Source: Litoditis marina
Taxonomy: Eukaryota; Nematoda; Chromadorea; Rhabditida; Rhabditidae
Assembly: GCA_964036275.1 (NCBI GenBank)
Contig: CAXIWQ010000509.1
Coordinates: 62,001 to 126,000, forward strand
DNA length: 64,000 nucleotides
Direction: 5' to 3'
Shown here: positions 22,101 to 33,835 of the stretch, one piece after another
Position numbering within the stretch: the stretch's first letter is position 1
Layout of the letters: every line of letters starts with the position of its first letter
Notes under the pieces: generated by a model
Database searches by the model: none
Seen by the model: the letters and a program-made list of their open reading frames with translations, nothing else
Told to the model about the DNA's origin: nothing
Made by a program: the position numbers and the translations under genes

Positions 22101-24260
22101 GCAACAGACTTGATAGCCGTATGATTTTTTTTTGTAGCTGCAAGTCAAAATGTCAATAACCGCGTTAATTCGTCTTTGTGGCTGTGCGCCACAGAATAGA
22201 TTGTCGTATCAGGTTTTTGTAGCTGGGAGCAACAGACTTGATAGCCGTATGAACTTTTTTCTGTAGCTGCAAGGCAAAGAGGTAATAACCGCGTTAATTT
22301 GTCTTTTGTGGCTGTGCGCCACAGGATATAAAGTCGTATTAGGTTTTTGTAGCCATGAGCAACAGACTTGATAGCCGTATAAACTTTTTTCTGTAGCTGC
22401 AAGGCAAATAGTCGATAACCGCGTTATATCGTATTTTGTGGCTGTGCGCCACAGGATATAAAGTCGTATTAGGTTTTTGTAGCCATGAGCAACATACTTG
22501 ATAGCCGTATAACCTTTTTCCTGTAGCTGCACGGCAAAGAGTCAATAACCGCGTTAATTTGTGTCTTTTGTGGCTGTGCGCCACAGAATATAAAGTCGTA
22601 TTAGGTTTTTGTAGCTGGGAGCAACAGACTTGATAGCCGTATGATTTTTTTTTTGTAGCTGCAAGTCAAAATGTCAATAACCGCGTTAATTCGTCTTTGT
22701 GGCTGTGCGCCACAGAATAGATAGTCGTATCAGGTTTTTGTAGCTGGGAGCAACATACTTGATAGCCGTATAACCTTTTTCCTGTAGCTGCACGGCAAAG
22801 AGTCAATAACCGCGTTAATTTGTGTCTTTTGTGGCTGTGCGCCACAGAATATAAAGTCGTATTAGGTTTTTGTAGCTGGGAGCAACAGACTTGATAGCCG
22901 TATGAACTTTTTTCTGTAGCTGCAAGGCAAAGAGGTAATAACCGCGTTAATTTGTCTTTTGTGGCTGTGCGCCACAGAATAGATTGTCGTATCAGGTTTT
23001 TGTAGCTGGGAGCAACAGACTTGATAGCCGTATGAACTTTTTTCTGTAGCTGCAAGGCAAAGAGGTAATAACCGCGTTAATTTGTCTTTTGTGGCTGTGC
23101 GCCACAGGATATAAAGTCGTATTAGGTTTTTGTAGCCATGAGCAACAGACTTGATAGCCGTATAAACTTTTTTCTGTAGCTGCAAGGCAAAGAGTCGATA
23201 ACCGCGTTATATCGTATTTTGGGGCTGTGTGCCACAGAATAGATAGTTGTATTGGGTTTTTCTAGCTGGGAGCAACATACTTGATAGCCATATAAACTTT
23301 TTTCTGTAGCTGCACGGCAAAGAGTCAATAACCGCGTTAATTTGTCTTTTGTGGCTGTGCGCCACAGAATATAAAGTCGTATTAGGTTTTTGTAGCTGGG
23401 AGCAACAGACTTGATAGCCGTATAAACTTTTTTTCTGTAGCTGCAAGGCAAAGAGGTAATAACCGCGTTAATTTGTCTTTTGTGGCTGTGCGCCACAGAA
23501 TATAAAGTCGTATTAGGTTTTTGTAGCTGGGAGCAACAGATTTGATAGCCGTATGAAATGTTCTCTGTAACTGCAAGGCAAAGAGTCAATAACCGCGTTA
23601 ATTTGTATTTTGTGGCTGTGCGCCACAGAATATAAAGTCGTATTATGTTTTTGTAGTTGGAAGCAACAGACTTGATAGCCGTATGATTTTTTTTTGTAGC
23701 TGCAAGTCAAAATGTCAATAACCGCGTTAATTCGTCTTTGTGGCTGTGCGCCACAGAATAGATTGTCGTATCAGGTTTTTGTAGCTGGGAGCAACAGACT
23801 TGATAGCCGTATGAACTTTTTTCTGTAGCTGCAAGGCAAAGAGGTAATAACCGCGTTAATTTGTCTTTTGTGGCTGTGCGCCACAGGATATAAAGTCGTA
23901 TTAGGTTTTTGTAGCCATGAGCAACAGACTTGATAGCCGTATAAACTTTTTTTCTGTAGCTGCAAGGCAAAGAGTCGATAACCGCGTTATATCGTATTTT
24001 GTGGCTGTGTGCCACAGAATAGATAGTTGTATTGGGTTTTTCTAGCTGGGAACAACATACTTGATAGCCATATAAACTTTTTTCTGTAGCTGCACGGCAA
24101 AGAGTCAATAACCGCGTTAATTTGTCGTTTGTGGCTGTGCGCCACAGAATATAAAGTCGTATTAGGTTTTTGTAGCTGGGAGCAACAGACTTGATAGCCG
24201 TATGAACTTTTTTCTGTAGCTGCAAGGCAAAGAGTCGATAACCGCGTTAATTTGTCTTTT
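19190..24260. repeat. 5.07-kb segment, copy 1
   Basis: Monomer order and rare variants match the next block at a spacing of 5,074 bp in the left part (19,413 with 24,487; 20,127 with 25,201) and 5,596 bp further right (21,365 with 26,960; 22,145 with 27,741; 23,207 with 28,803). The change in spacing is explained by an extra 522 bp in copy 2. The copy begins near 19,190, upstream of which the two sequences differ, and abuts copy 2 near 24,260, as expected for a direct tandem duplication. Several monomers here have a two-base insertion reading TTGTGTCTTTTGTGG. Confidence 0.85.
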
Positions 24261-25070
24261 GTGGCTGTGCGCCACAGAATATAAAGTCGTATTAGGTTTT
24301 TGTAGCTGGGAGCAACAGATTTGATAGCCGTATGAAATGTTCTCTGTAACTGCAAGGCAAAGAGTCAATAACCGCGTTAATTTGTATTTTGTGGCTGTGC
24401 GCCACAGAATATAAAGTCGTATTATGTTTTTGTAGTTGGAAGCAACAGACTTGATAGCCGTATGATTTTTTTTTTGTAGCTGCAAGTCAAAATGTCAATA
24501 ACCGCGTTAATTCGTCTTTGTGGCTGTGCGCCACAGAATATATTGTCGTATTAGGTTTTTGTAGCTGGGAGCAACAGATTTGATAGCCGTATGAAATGTT
24601 CTCTGTAACTGCGAGGCAAAGAGTCAATAACCGCGTTAATTCGTCTTTTGTGGCTGTGCGCCACAGAATATATAGTCGTATTAGGTTTTTGTAGCTGGGA
24701 GCAACAGACTTGATAGCCGTATGAACTTTTCTCTGTAGCTGCAAGCCAACAAGTCGATAACCGCGATAATTTGTATTTTGTGGCTGTGCGCCACAGAATA
24801 GATTGTCGTATTAGGTTTTTGTAGCTGGGAGCAACAGATTTGATAGCCGTATGAACTGTTCTCTGTAGCTGCAAGGCAAAGAGTCGATAACCGCGTCAAT
24901 TCGTATTTTGTGGCTGTGCGCCACAGAATAGATAGTCGTATTAGGTTTTTGTAGCTGGGAGCAACATACTTGGTAGCCGTATAACCTTTTTCCTGTAGCT
25001 GCACGGCAAAGAGTCAATAACCGCGTTAATTTGTCTTTTGTGGCTGTGCGCCACAGAATATAAAGTCGTA

Positions 25071-26114
25071 TTAGGTTTTTGTAGCTGGGAGCAACAGACT
25101 TGATGGCCGTATGAACTTTTTTCTGTAGCTGCAAGGCAAAGAAGTAATAACCGCGTTAATTTGTCTTTTGTGGCTGTGCGCCACAGAATAGATTGTCGTA
25201 TCAGGTTTTTGTAGCTGGGAGCAACAGACTTGATAGCCGTATGAACTTTTCTCTGTAGCTGCAAGCCAACAAGTCGATAACCGCGATATTTCGTGTTTTG
25301 TGGCTGTGCGCCACAGAATAGATTGTCGTATTAGGTTTTTGTAGCTGGGAGCAACAGATTTGATAGCCGTATGAACTGTTCTCTGTAGCTGCAAGGCAAA
25401 GAGTCGATAACCGCGTTAATTCGTATTTTGTGGCTGTGCGCCACAGAATAGATAGTCGTATCAGGTTTTTATAGCTGGGAGCAACATACTTGATAGCCGT
25501 ATAACCTTTTTCCTGTAGCTGCACGGCAAAGAGTCAATAACCGCGTTAATTTGTGTCTTTTGTGGCTGTGCGCCACAGAATATAAAGTCGTATTAGGTTT
25601 TTGTAGCTGGGAGCAACAGACTTGATAGCCGTATGAACTTTTTTCTGTAGCTGCAAGGCAAAGAGGTAATAACCGCGTTAATTTGTCTTTTGTGGCTGTG
25701 CGCCACAGAATAGATTGTCGTATCAGGTTTTTGTAGCTGGGAGCAACAGACTTGATAGCCGTATGAACTTTTCTCTGTAGCTGCAAGCCAACAAGTCGAT
25801 AACCGCGATATTTCGTGTTTTGTGGCTGTGCGCCACAGAATAGATTGTCGTATTAGGTTTTTGTAGCTGGGAGCAACAGATTTGATAGCCGTATGAACTG
25901 TTCTCTGTAGCTGCAAGGCAAAGAGTCGATAACCGCGTTAATTCGTATTTTGTGGCTGTGCGCCACAGAATAGATAGTCGTATCAGGTTTTTATAGCTGG
26001 GAGCAACATACTTGATAGCCGTATAACCTTTTTCCTGTAGCTGCACGGCAAAGAGTCAATAACCGCGTTAATTTGTGTCTTTTGTGGCTGTGCGCCACAG
26101 AATATAAAGTCGTA
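25071..26114. repeat. 522-bp tandem duplication
   Basis: Four monomers plus two bases occur twice in a row (about 25,071-25,592 and 25,593-26,114). Both copies carry the rare substitution TTTTTATAGCTGG (25,466 and 25,988), which the corresponding place in the older 5.07-kb copy (near 20,391) lacks. The substitution therefore came after the 5-kb duplication and before this one. Confidence 0.85.
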
Positions 26115-27740
26115 TTAGGTTTTTGTAGCTGGGAGCAACAGACTTGATAGCCGTATGAACTTTTTTCTGTAGCTGCAAGGCAAAGAGGTAATAACCGCGT
26201 TAATTTGTCTTTTGTGGCTGTGCGCCACAGAATAGATTGTCGTATCAGGTTTTTGTAGCTGGGAGCAACAGACTTGATAGCCGTATGAACTTTTTTCTGT
26301 AGCTGCAAGGCAAAGAGGTAATAACCGCGTTAATTTGTCTTTTGTGGCTGTGCGCCACAGGATATAAAGTCGTATTAGGTTTTTGTAGCCATGAGCAACA
26401 GACTTGATAGCCGTATAAACTTTTTTCTGTAGCTGCAAGGCAAAGAGTCGATAACCGCGTTATATCGTATTTTGGGGCTGTGTGCCACAGAATAGATAGT
26501 TGTATTGGGTTTTTCTAGCTGGAAGCAACATACTTGATAGCCATATAAACTTTTTTCTGTAGCTGCACGGCAAAGAGTCAATAACCGCGTTAATTTGTCT
26601 TTTGTGGCTGTGCGCCACAGAATATAAAGTCGTATTAGGTTTTTGTAGCTGGGAGCAACAGACTTGATAGCCGTATAAACTTTTTTCTGTAGCTGCAAGG
26701 CAAAGAGGTAATAACCGCGTTAATTTGTCTTTTGTGGCTGTGCGCCACAGAATATAAAGTCGTATTAGGTTTTTGTAGCTGGGAGCAACAGATTTGATAG
26801 CCGTATGAAATGTTCTCTGTAACTGCAAGGCAAAGAGTCAATAACCGCGTTAATTTGTATTTTGTGGCTGTGCGCCACAGAATATAAAGTCGTATTATGT
26901 TTTTGTAGTTGGAAGCAACAGACTTGATAGCCGTATGATTTTTTTTCTGTAGCTGCAAGTCAAAATGTCAATAACCGCGTTAATTCGTCTTTGTGGCTGT
27001 GCGCCACAGAATAGATTGTCGTATCAGGTTTTTGTAGCTGGGAGCAACAGACTTGATAGCCGTATGAACTTTTTTCTGTAGCTGCAAGGCAAAGAGGTAA
27101 TAACCGCGTTAATTTGTCTTTTGTGGCTGTGCGCCACAGGATATAAAGTCGTATTAGGTTTTTGTAGCCATGAGCAACAGACTTGATAGCCGTATAAACT
27201 TTTTTCTGTAGCTGCAAGGCAAAGAGTCGATAACCGCGTTATATCGTATTTTGTGGCTGTGCGCCACAGAATAGATAGTCGTATCAGGTTTTTGTAGCTG
27301 GGAGCAACATACTTGATAGCCGTATAACCTTTTTCCTGTAGCTGCACGGCAAAGAGTCAATAACCGCGTTAATTTGTGTCTTTTGTGGCTGTGCGCCACA
27401 GAATATAAAGTCGTATTAGGTTTTTGTAGCTGGGAGCAACAGACTTGATAGCCGTATGAACTTTTTTCTGTAGCTGCAAGGCAAAGAGGTAATAACCGCG
27501 TTAATTTGTCTTTTGTGGCTGTGCGCCACAGAATAGATTGTCGTATCAGGTTTTTGTAGCTGGGAGCAACAGACTTGATAGCCGTATGAACTTTTTTCTG
27601 TAGCTGCAAGGCAAAGAGTCAATAACCGCGTTAATTTGTATTTTGTGGCTGTGCGCCACAGAATATAAAGTCGTATTATGTTTTTGTAGTTGGAAGCAAC
27701 AGACTTGATAGCCGTATGATTTTTTTTTTGTAGCTGCAAG

Positions 27741-30700
27741 TCAAAATGTCAATAACCGCGTTAATTCGTCTTTGTGGCTGTGCGCCACAGAATAGATTGT
27801 CGTATCAGGTTTTTGTAGCTGGGAGCAACAGACTTGATAGCCGTATGAACTTTTTTCTGTAGCTGCAAGGCAAAGAGGTAATAACCGCGTTAATTTGTCT
27901 TTTGTGGCTGTGCGCCACAGGATATAAAGTCGTATTAGGTTTTTGTAGCCATGAGCAACAGACTTGATAGCCGTATAAACTTTTTTCTGTAGCTGCAAGG
28001 CAAATAGTCGATAACCGCGTTATATCGTATTTTGTGGCTGTGCGCCACAGGATATAAAGTCGTATTAGGTTTTTGTAGCCATGAGCAACATACTTGATAG
28101 CCGTATAACCTTTTTCCTGTAGCTGCACGGCAAAGAGTCAATAACCGCGTTAATTTGTGTCTTTTGTGGCTGTGCGCCACAGAATATAAAGTCGTATTAG
28201 GTTTTTGTAGCTGGGAGCAACAGACTTGATAGCCGTATGATTTTTTTTTTGTAGCTGCAAGTCAAAATGTCAATAACCGCGTTAATTCGTCTTTGTGGCT
28301 GTGCGCCACAGAATAGATAGTCGTATCAGGTTTTTGTAGCTGGGAGCAACATACTTGATAGCCGTATAACCTTTTTCCTGTAGCTGCACGGCAAAGAGTC
28401 AATAACCGCGTTAATTTGTGTCTTTTGTGGCTGTGCGCCACAGAATATAAAGTCGTATTAGGTTTTTGTAGCTGGGAGCAACAGACTTGATAGCCGTATG
28501 AACTTTTTTCTGTAGCTGCAAGGCAAAGAGGTAATAACCGCGTTAATTTGTCTTTTGTGGCTGTGCGCCACAGAATAGATTGTCGTATCAGGTTTTTGTA
28601 GCTGGGAGCAACAGACTTGATAGCCGTATGAACTTTTTTCTGTAGCTGCAAGGCAAAGAGGTAATAACCGCGTTAATTTGTCTTTTGTGGCTGTGCGCCA
28701 CAGGATATAAAGTCGTATTAGGTTTTTGTAGCCATGAGCAACAGACTTGATAGCCGTATAAACTTTTTTCTGTAGCTGCAAGGCAAAGAGTCGATAACCG
28801 CGTTATATCGTATTTTGGGGCTGTGTGCCACAGAATAGATAGTTGTATTGGGTTTTTCTAGCTGGGAGCAACATACTTGATAGCCATATAAACTTTTTTC
28901 TGTAGCTGCACGGCAAAGAGTCAATAACCGCGTTAATTTGTCTTTTGTGGCTGTGCGCCACAGAATATAAAGTCGTATTAGGTTTTTGTAGCTGGGAGCA
29001 ACAGACTTGATAGCCGTATAAACTTTTTTTCTGTAGCTGCAAGGCAAAGAGGTAATAACCGCGTTAATTTGTCTTTTGTGGCTGTGCGCCACAGAATATA
29101 AAGTCGTATTAGGTTTTTGTAGCTGGGAGCAACAGATTTGATAGCCGTATGAAATGTTCTCTGTAACTGCAAGGCAAAGAGTCAATAACCGCGTTAATTT
29201 GTATTTTGTGGCTGTGCGCCACAGAATATAAAGTCGTATTATGTTTTTGTAGTTGGAAGCAACAGACTTGATAGCCGTATGATTTTTTTTTTGTAGCTGC
29301 AAGTCAAAATGTCAATAACCGCGTTAATTCGTCTTTGTGGCTGTGCGCCACAGAATAGATTGTCGTATCAGGTTTTTGTAGCTGGGAGCAACAGACTTGA
29401 TAGCCGTATGAACTTTTTTCTGTAGCTGCAAGGCAAAGAGGTAATAACCGCGTTAATTTGTCTTTTGTGGCTGTGCGCCACAGGATATAAAGTCGTATTA
29501 GGTTTTTGTAGCCATGAGCAACAGACTTGATAGCCGTATAAACTTTTTTCTGTAGCTGCAAGGCAAATAGTCGATAACCGCGTTATATCGTATTTTGTGG
29601 CTGTGCGCCACAGGATATAAAGTCGTATTAGGTTTTTGTAGCCATGAGCAACATACTTGATAGCCGTATAACCTTTTTCCTGTAGCTGCACGGCAAAGAG
29701 TCAATAACCGCGTTAATTTGTGTCTTTTGTGGCTGTGCGCCACAGAATATAAAGTCGTATTAGGTTTTTGTAGCTGGGAGCAACAGACTTGATAGCCGTA
29801 TGATTTTTTTTTTGTAGCTGCAAGTCAAAATGTCAATAACCGCGTTAATTCGTCTTTGTGGCTGTGCGCCACAGAATAGATAGTCGTATCAGGTTTTTGT
29901 AGCTGGGAGCAACATACTTGATAGCCGTATAACCTTTTTCCTGTAGCTGCACGGCAAAGAGTCAATAACCGCGTTAATTTGTGTCTTTTGTGGCTGTGCG
30001 CCACAGAATATAAAGTCGTATTAGGTTTTTGTAGCTGGGAGCAACAGACTTGATAGCCGTATGAACTTTTTTCTGTAGCTGCAAGGCAAAGAGGTAATAA
30101 CCGCGTTAATTTGTCTTTTGTGGCTGTGCGCCACAGAATAGATTGTCGTATCAGGTTTTTGTAGCTGGGAGCAACAGACTTGATAGCCGTATGAACTTTT
30201 TTCTGTAGCTGCAAGGCAAAGAGGTAATAACCGCGTTAATTTGTCTTTTGTGGCTGTGCGCCACAGGATATAAAGTCGTATTAGGTTTTTGTAGCCATGA
30301 GCAACAGACTTGATAGCCGTATAAACTTTTTTCTGTAGCTGCAAGGCAAAGAGTCGATAACCGCGTTATATCGTATTTTGGGGCTGTGTGCCACAGAATA
30401 GATAGTTGTATTGGGTTTTTCTAGCTGGGAGCAACATACTTGATAGCCATATAAACTTTTTTCTGTAGCTGCACGGCAAAGAGTCAATAACCGCGTTAAT
30501 TTGTCTTTTGTGGCTGTGCGCCACAGAATATAAAGTCGTATTAGGTTTTTGTAGCTGGGAGCAACAGACTTGATAGCCGTATAAACTTTTTTTCTGTAGC
30601 TGCAAGGCAAAGAGGTAATAACCGCGTTAATTTGTCTTTTGTGGCTGTGCGCCACAGAATATAAAGTCGTATTAGGTTTTTGTAGCTGGGAGCAACAGAT

Positions 30701-30866
30701 TTGATAGCCGTATGAAATGTTCTCTGTAACTGCAAGGCAAAGAGTCAATAACCGCGTTAATTTGTATTTTGTGGCTGTGCGCCACAGAATATAAAGTCGT
30801 ATTATGTTTTTGTAGTTGGAAGCAACAGACTTGATAGCCGTATGATTTTTTTTTTGTAGCTGCAAG
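27741..30866. repeat. 1,563-bp unit in two direct copies
   Basis: 27,741-29,303 and 29,304-30,866 match monomer by monomer at a spacing of 1,563 bp (12 monomers plus three bases), including a GGCAAATAGTCG variant and a doubled GTAGCCATGAGC core. The segment at 22,145-23,706 is the equivalent single unit in the older copy and differs by one base in a T tract (9 against 10 T). Confidence 0.88.
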
Positions 30867-31385
30867 TCAAAATGTCAATAACCGCGTTAATTCGTCTTTG
30901 TGGCTGTGCGCCACAGAATAGATTGTCGTATCAGGTTTTTGTAGCTGGGAGCAACAGACTTGATAGCCGTATGAACTTTTTTCTGTAGCTGCAAGGCAAA
31001 GAGGTAATAACCGCGTTAATTTGTCTTTTGTGGCTGTGCGCCACAGGATATAAAGTCGTATTAGGTTTTTGTAGCCATGAGCAACAGACTTGATAGCCGT
31101 ATAAACTTTTTTCTGTAGCTGCAAGGCAAAGAGTCGATAACCGCGTTATATCGTATTTTGTGGCTGTGTGCCACAGAATAGATAGTTGTATTGGGTTTTT
31201 CTAGCTGGGAACAACATACTTGATAGCCATATAAACTTTTTTCTGTAGCTGCACGGCAAAGAGTCAATAACCGCGTTAATTTGTCGTTTGTGGCTGTGCG
31301 CCACAGAATATAAAGTCGTATTAGGTTTTTGTAGCTGGGAGCAACAGACTTGATAGCCGTATGAACTTTTTTCTGTAGCTGCAAG

Positions 31386-33794
31386 GCAAAGAGTCGATAA
31401 CCGCGTTATATCGTATTTTGTGGCTGTGTGCCACAGAATAGATAGTTGTATTGGGTTTTTCTAGCTGGGAGCAACATACTTGATAGCCATATAAACTTTT
31501 TTCTGTAGCTGCACGGCAAAGAGTCAATAACCGCGTTAATTTGTCTTTTGTGGCTGTGCGCCACAGAATAGATTGTCGTATCAGGTTTTTGTAGCTGGGA
31601 GCAACAGACTTGATAGCCGTATGAACTTTTTTCTGTAGCTGCAAGGCAAAGAGGTAATAACCGCGTTAATTTGTCTTTTGTGGCTGTGCGCCACAGGATA
31701 TAAAGTCGTATTAGGTTTGTGTAGCCATGAGCAACAGACTTGATAGCCGTATAAACTTTTTTCTGTAGCTGCAAGGCAAAGAGTCGATAACCGCGTTATA
31801 TCGTATTTTGTGGCTGTGTGCCACAGAATAGATACTTGTATTGGGTTTTTCTAGCTGGGAGCAACATACTTGATAGCCATATAAACTTTTTTCTGTAGCT
31901 GCACGGCAAAGAGTCAATAACCGCGTTAATTTGTCTTTTGTGGCTGTGCGCCACAGAATATAAAGTCGTATTAGGTTTTTGTAGCTGGGAGCAACAGACT
32001 TGATAGCCGTATAAACTTTTTTCTGTAGCTGCAAGGCAAAGAGGTAATAACCGCGTTAATTTGTCTTTTGTGGCTGTGCGCCACAGAATATAAAGTCGTA
32101 TTAGGTTTTTGTAGTTGGAAGCAACAGACTTGATAGCCGTATGATTTTTTTTTTGTAGCTGCAAGTCAAAATGTCAATAACCGCGTTAATTCGTCTTTGC
32201 GGCTGTGCGCCACAGAATAGATTGTCGTATCAGGTTTTTGTAGCTGGGAGCAACAGACTTGATAGCCGTATGAACTTTTTTCTGTAGCTGCAAGGCAAAG
32301 AGGTAATAACCGCGTTAATTTGTCTTTTGTGGCTGTGCGCCACAGGATATAAAGTCGTATTAGGTTTTTGTAGCCATGAGCAACAGACTTGATAGCCGTA
32401 TAAACTTTTTTCTGTAGCTGCAAGGCAAAGAGTCGATAACCGCGTTATATCGTATTTTGTGGCTGTGTGCCACAGAATAGATAGTTGTATTGGGTTTTTC
32501 TAGCTGGGAACAACATACTTGATAGCCATATAAACTTTTTTCTGTAGCTGCACGGCAAAGAGTCAATAACCGCGTTAATTTGTCTTTTGTGGCTGTGCGC
32601 CACAGAATATAAAGTCGTATTAGGTTTTTGTAGCTGGGAGCAACAGACTTGATAGCCGTATAAACTTTTTTTCTGTAGCTGCAAGGCAAAGAGGTAATAA
32701 CCGCGTTAATTTGTCTTTTGTGGCTGTGCGCCACAGAATATAAAGTCGTATTAGGTTTTTGTAGCTGGGAGCAACAGATTTGATAGCCGTATGAAATGTT
32801 CTCTGTAACTGCAAGGCAAAGAGTCAATAACCGCGTTAATTTGTATTTTGTGGCTGTGCGCCACAGAATATAAAGTCGTATTATGTTTTTGTAGTTGGAA
32901 GCAACAGACTTGATAGCCGTATGATTTTTTTTTGTAGCTGCAAGTCAAAATGTCAATAACCGCGTTAATTCGTCTTTGTGGCTGTGCGCCACAGAATAGA
33001 TTGTCGTATTAGGTTTTTGTAGCTGGGAGCAACAGATTTGATAGCCGTATGAAATGTTCTCTGTAACTGCGAGGCAAAGAGTCAATAACCGCGTTAATTC
33101 GTCTTTTGTGGCTGTGCGCCACAGAATATATAGTCGTATTAGGTTTTTGTAGCTGGGAGCAACAGACTTGATAGCCGTATGAACGTTTCTCGGTAGCTGC
33201 AAGCCAACAAGTCGATAACCGCGATAATTTGTATTTTGTGGCTGTGCGCCACAGAATAGATGGTCGTATTAGGTTTTTGTAGCTGGGAGCAACAGATTTG
33301 ATAGCCGTATGAACTTTTTTCTGTAGCTGCAAGGCAAAGAGGTAATAACCGCGTTAATTTGTCTTTTGTGGCTGTGCGCCACAGAATAGATTGTCGTATC
33401 AGGTTTTTGTAGCTGGGAGCAACAGACTTGATAGCCGTATAAACTTTTCTCTGTAGCTGCAAGCCAACAAGTCGATAATTGCGATATTTCGTGTTTTGTG
33501 GCTGTGCGCCACAGAATAGATTGTCGTATTATGTTTCTGTAGTTGGAAGCAACAGACTTGATAGCCGTATGATTTTTTTTGTAGCTGCAAGTCAAAATGT
33601 CAATAACCGCGTTAATTCGTCTTTGTGGCTGTGCGCCACAGAATAGATTGTCGTATCAGGTTTTTGTAGCTGGGAGCAACAGACTTGATAGCCGTATGAA
33701 CTTTTCTCTGTAGCTGCAAGCCAACAAGTCGATAACCGCGATAATTTGTATTTTGTGGCTGTGCGCCACAGAATAGATTGTCGTATTAGGTTTT
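31386..33794. repeat. Mosaic block
   Basis: Same monomer array with no clean internal period that I can define. Around 31,320-31,770 it matches 39,246-39,690 and 61,843-62,290. Around 33,270-33,595 it matches 42,363-42,690, sharing the rare TATTATGTTTCTGTAG variant. At 32,098-32,164 a TTAGG monomer joins a GTAGTTGGAAGC core directly, a combination not seen in neighbouring units. Confidence 0.65.
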
Positions 33795-33835
33795 TCTAGC
33801 TGGGAGCAACATACTTGATAGCCATATAAACTTTT
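33781..33835. other. Chimeric monomer
   Basis: The left half is an ordinary monomer (AGATTGTCGTATTAGG, CpG intact). The right half is the CpG-decayed type (TTTTTCTAGCTGG and GCCATATAAAC). The changeover near 33,790 coincides with the left limit of the 1,949-bp-spaced duplication, so this is a likely exchange or conversion breakpoint. Confidence 0.65.

Larger units (their letters stand above)
24260..31385. repeat. 5.07-kb segment, copy 2, enlarged
   Basis: This is the duplicate of 19,190-24,260 carrying two later expansions: a 522-bp tandem duplication near 25,470-26,110 and a 1,563-bp duplication (27,741-29,303 and 29,304-30,866). Its last part (30,867-31,385) matches 23,707-24,225, including the rare TTGTCGTTTGTGG variant at 24,122 and 31,282. 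So the end of copy 1 is preserved at the end of copy 2 with everything extra inserted before it. Confidence 0.85.
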
